The position numbers and the translations under genes were made by a program. The notes beneath the pieces are model-generated. The model made no database searches. It was not told where the DNA came from and saw nothing but the letters and a program-made list of their open reading frames with translations. DNA of 64,000 bases from Apostichopus japonicus (lineage: Eukaryota; Echinodermata; Holothuroidea; Aspidochirotida; Stichopodidae): contig NC_092581.1 of the NCBI RefSeq assembly GCF_037975245.1, positions 7,903,501-7,967,500 of the forward strand, read 5' to 3'. Positions 60,625 to 64,000 of the stretch are shown here, piece after piece (the first letter of the stretch is position 1; each line of letters begins with the position of its first letter).

Positions 60625-63600
60625 AGTGAGTTCTGTTCTGAAATGGAAATACTTAAATCTGTTCTGTTACAAAATGGAACTTTGTTTAAGCTGCTTATCT
60701 GGTGAACCATGAAAAATGAGAAGGTTTTTTCCAAGTTCAATTTGCCACACACAGTTCATCAATCCAATTCAACATGTTAAGTCAAATTTTGAATCTGAAA
60801 CTAAAACATGAGTAGTTTGCATGTGTTACATTGGTGATACCATTGATGTGTAGTGTTGCATATTCATTACTGAACTCACATTTAGTTGAAACTAATCTTT
60901 GCCATTATATTCAATGTATTTAATTTAATTGCTACCATTAGCTTGAAGCAAACAATTGAAAACTGCCTTTTACATGTGTTCTATATCCTATATGAAAATG
61001 TCTTGCTGATTAAATGTTGAAGGTTGAATCAAATCCATTAATTACTCACTCATTAACATTCATTTGGTGAAAAAAATTAACATGATCTCTTAGTTTCGTT
61101 AACTGCAATCTTATTTTAAAATTTACTCATATGTTTGGAAAACTATATAACTAAGCTCAAAAATCTGCTTTAACACTTTAACACAGTCATTTTCCAGTTT
61201 GTATTACAAAGCAAATTTCCGATAACTTTTTGATCCAATACATCAAATAAATGTTACACTTTTTTCTCTTTCAATATCTTGATAACCAAAGTGGAAAGTA
61301 AGAAGTATGGTGTATGGTAGATTTTGTCAGAAGGACCCATTACAACTTTTAGTATTTTGATACAAATTTCAGCCTTTAATATCACTATCCCCAGTCATTC
61401 AGTCACTGGCTCTGTTGGAGAGCTCTCTGAGGGTGAAACTAAATCTGTAAATTGAAGGATGGATGATTTGGCATCTCCTTGCTTCTGTTTGGGACATATT
61501 TATGACCATAGTGCTTTCATATATATACAGTTAGATTCATATTACCTTATTTTGATTATGCTAAAGTAACATAAAACTTGGACTGGTTGACTTCTATACC
61601 CCATCCAAGATAATATCTTGATTGCTTCATAAAAGTATGCCACTGTTATTGATTGATGGTGATGACATAACTCAAAGAGATTTAATCTTTTCAATAAATT
61701 TAAATCCAGGTACCTTTTTTTTATGCAAGAATGGATCCACCATGATACTTCAAAATACATTATAGTGAAGCATAATAGTGATGAGCTTAAGTGTTAGATC
61801 TATACTGGATATATATATATATACACACACACACATATATATTGGATGGGTTGTCCCTTGTTTGTGCTGGTATGGTGCCTATTTTGGCATGGGTACAGAA
61901 ATAACAAATAAATAATGGGAAAATGTTAGTATTTATGTTGAACTGAAAGTGAATGTTAGAACCTTTCCTTGACAAACTGTTTTAAGAGATTAAATTTAGG
62001 ACCAACAATGCCTGGTTTGTGACCTAACCAGCAGTCACCAGTAGTTATTGCTATCATACAGGGATGGTATTCTCTGGTGTCATTCCCCAGGGTCCTACTC
62101 TTGGCAGGCTGGTCTTCTAACCACAACTTTTATTACATATCTTCCCTTAAATCTGTGCAGCTTTTTATAGCTCTTGAGGTTTCATTTCTTAGAATTTTAG
62201 TAAGTGCTAATTGGAGCTCTGTGTTTCATGTCAAGAGCATATATTCTCCAATGAAGGGTGTCTTTGAATAGTGGTTTTTCCTTGTGGAGATATCAGGATG
62301 TAGACACATGACTAGAGTGACTCTGCTTTAATTTAAAACCGATCCTAGCAATTATTTATTCCTGGATAACACTGGAGTTTATTTTGATCTATTTTTTCTA
62401 TTTTTTATTTATTAAATTGCATTAATAAATTACAAAAAAAGAAGGATATAGTGTCAGTAGTGTCAAAATAATCAGCATTGCAGTCAACTGGGTAGCAATA
62501 ATGTGAAGGCACCATGGCAACATATTGGTTTCAGATTGATCATTTAGTTGATTTCATTTTGTTACTATACTTTTTTCTTCCACATTTGTGAAAAGGAGAG
62601 GGGTAGGGTGGGCTAGGAATTGATTGGCTTGGTAGCAGGTTTGAATAGGACTTCAGAAATTGACAAGGACAAAGGTCAAATGTCATATCAGGTCAAATAG
62701 TGAAAACAGTATAAATGACACCCAGATGGCTGTTTTATGACTAATTCACACAATGTGGATTCTTACCAGTTATATAGCAACTGTACAACAAGTATAAGGA
62801 AACTTATAATTTTACTGTGATAATTTAGACAAATACAGTACACAATAGGAGGATCCTAATTGATCATATTGATATTATGTCATTAACAATCTCAAAAACA
62901 TTGATATTCTAGTTTTTCTCAGACTTCCATTTTCACTTCTTGGCGATTGAAATTTTCCTCCATTCCAAACAATTCTTGTCAGGGTCCACATGCATAAAGT
63001 CACATCCACATAATTGTCATAGTACATAGTGTAGGTGGAGTCTATGGGGAAGGTCTTCTATTGTTACAGAGGATTAATACTGGAGGCCTAGAGGAGGAGG
63101 ATCAATAGAATGTTAAAATAGCTGTTCCATTGATTTGGAAAGTAAACCCATTCAGATGCACCCATGAGTGAGTAAAGAAGGACTTTCTACAGAACACTTT
63201 AGTCAGGCTCTTATAGAGTCCATCAGTTGAAAGGGAATGTAACTGTCAAACCAGATGAATGGCTTATTTCAAGTGATATCATTGAGAAAGTCCATAAACT
63301 CTAGGACACAGTGAGGAAATTGCAATTCTGTTATATGCAAAATCTTTTCTTAAAATTTGAGAAAGAATTCCAGACTATAAATTGTTAACCCCAGCTTCAA
63401 AGACTGACTTTATGTAATGCTTTCCTTTCAATGACTTTTCAAGAGTTAAGCCTTTAAACTCTTCACATTCCTGTCCTAAGAACTGGATCCTTTACACAGA
63501 AAGTTAAAGGTATGGCTTGTGTGAGCTTGGCAACATAGTGTTATTGTATCTGAATAAGTAGGTGAATATATATAGCCTGGCCAAGTTTGTAATTCAAGAA

Positions 63601-64000
63601 GAATAGATTAAAGAATAAAGATATGAATTCCAAGGAAATCAGTACTACCATGGCCTCTTCTCCATTATATTCCACCTAACAGGCATTCATTACCCCTCTC
63701 TCCCCCCCTCATCCACCCCTTACCTCCCTTCATATTACATTCTTTGTGACATTCAATGTCACATTTTGAGTCTAGATTGCAGATTGATTTCTATTTGGAA
63801 AATTGTTTTAACATTACAAGAAAGATTAGAATATGAAACCATATTTTTATCATTGTTTTGATACCATTGTCATGGAGTAGATAATAACACCTATATATAA
63901 CTTCTCGCATTTGCTGGTAGTAAATTTTACATTTGATCAAAATTTTGTGAGGGCGCTATATCTGTAAAGATGTGTTCTTCTTTTTCTTAATGACGTGAGA
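60625..64000. other. No gene seen
   Basis: AT-rich sequence with an alternating (AT)n/(AC)n stretch at about 61809-61842. At 62666-62700 there are loose AGGTCA words. No exon with splice support was found. Confidence 0.5.

Noticed and set aside
1-64000. CRISPR array or bacterial operons
   Set aside because: The direct repeats are contiguous minisatellites without unique spacers, and the coding sequence is intron-split.

Overview
This is eukaryotic nuclear DNA, AT-rich, with long introns, GT-AG splice sites and many minisatellites and small inverted-repeat transposons. I see no operons, no bacterial or viral genes and no tRNA or rRNA genes. The repeat types (a foldback element like the sea-urchin TU elements, a dispersed family carrying AGGTCA half-sites, a P2X7-ballast-like gene, a THAP domain) fit a marine invertebrate, perhaps an echinoderm such as a sea cucumber. 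The species is inference; the sequence does not prove it.

The host gene I can support best is a Dbl-homology (RhoGEF) gene on the + strand. Six exons lie at 24807-24996, 30702-30798, 31328-31418, 41393-41438, 42037-42106 and 49051-49153. Their intron phases agree at every junction, and they join into one open frame of exactly 199 codons. The first exon is an unassigned N-terminal region and the other five are the N-terminal two thirds of a DH domain. The reading frame is open at both ends: upstream exons and the rest of the DH domain and any PH domain were not found. The introns are filled with minisatellites and transposons, and the last exon has a 106-bp tandem partial duplication that copies its 5' splice site.

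Region by region. 1-6 kb: non-coding, with a MITE copy, a possible tRNA-derived SINE and a composite minisatellite. 6.0-10.7 kb: a 4.66-kb terminal-inverted-repeat element with nine exact copies of a 14-bp motif and two smaller elements nested inside. 11-19.4 kb: a second MITE copy, tandem units of the AGGTCA-bearing family, a THAP-domain fragment and an 895-bp foldback element with an 8-bp target duplication. 19.4-24.8 kb: mostly unremarkable, ending in a 577-bp hairpin MITE. 24.8-49.2 kb: the RhoGEF exons, a hAT-like element (27835-29155), a 1.45-kb array of a 28-bp unit and several other minisatellites. 49.3-52.8 kb: a 113-bp tandem repeat interrupted by a 175-bp MITE. 52.8-56.0 kb: a 3.16-kb element flanked by TTAA that carries a decayed gene whose 3' exon resembles the C-terminal end of the P2X7 ballast domain. 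58.6-60.6 kb: a TTAA-flanked MITE split by a 1.65-kb hAT-like element with a perfect 8-bp target duplication. The remainder to 64 kb shows no supported gene.

The strongest leads are the TTAA-flanked element carrying the ballast-domain gene, the GTTTCGGAGGTGAC motif cluster and the partial exon duplication. All family calls were made by eye, without database searches.
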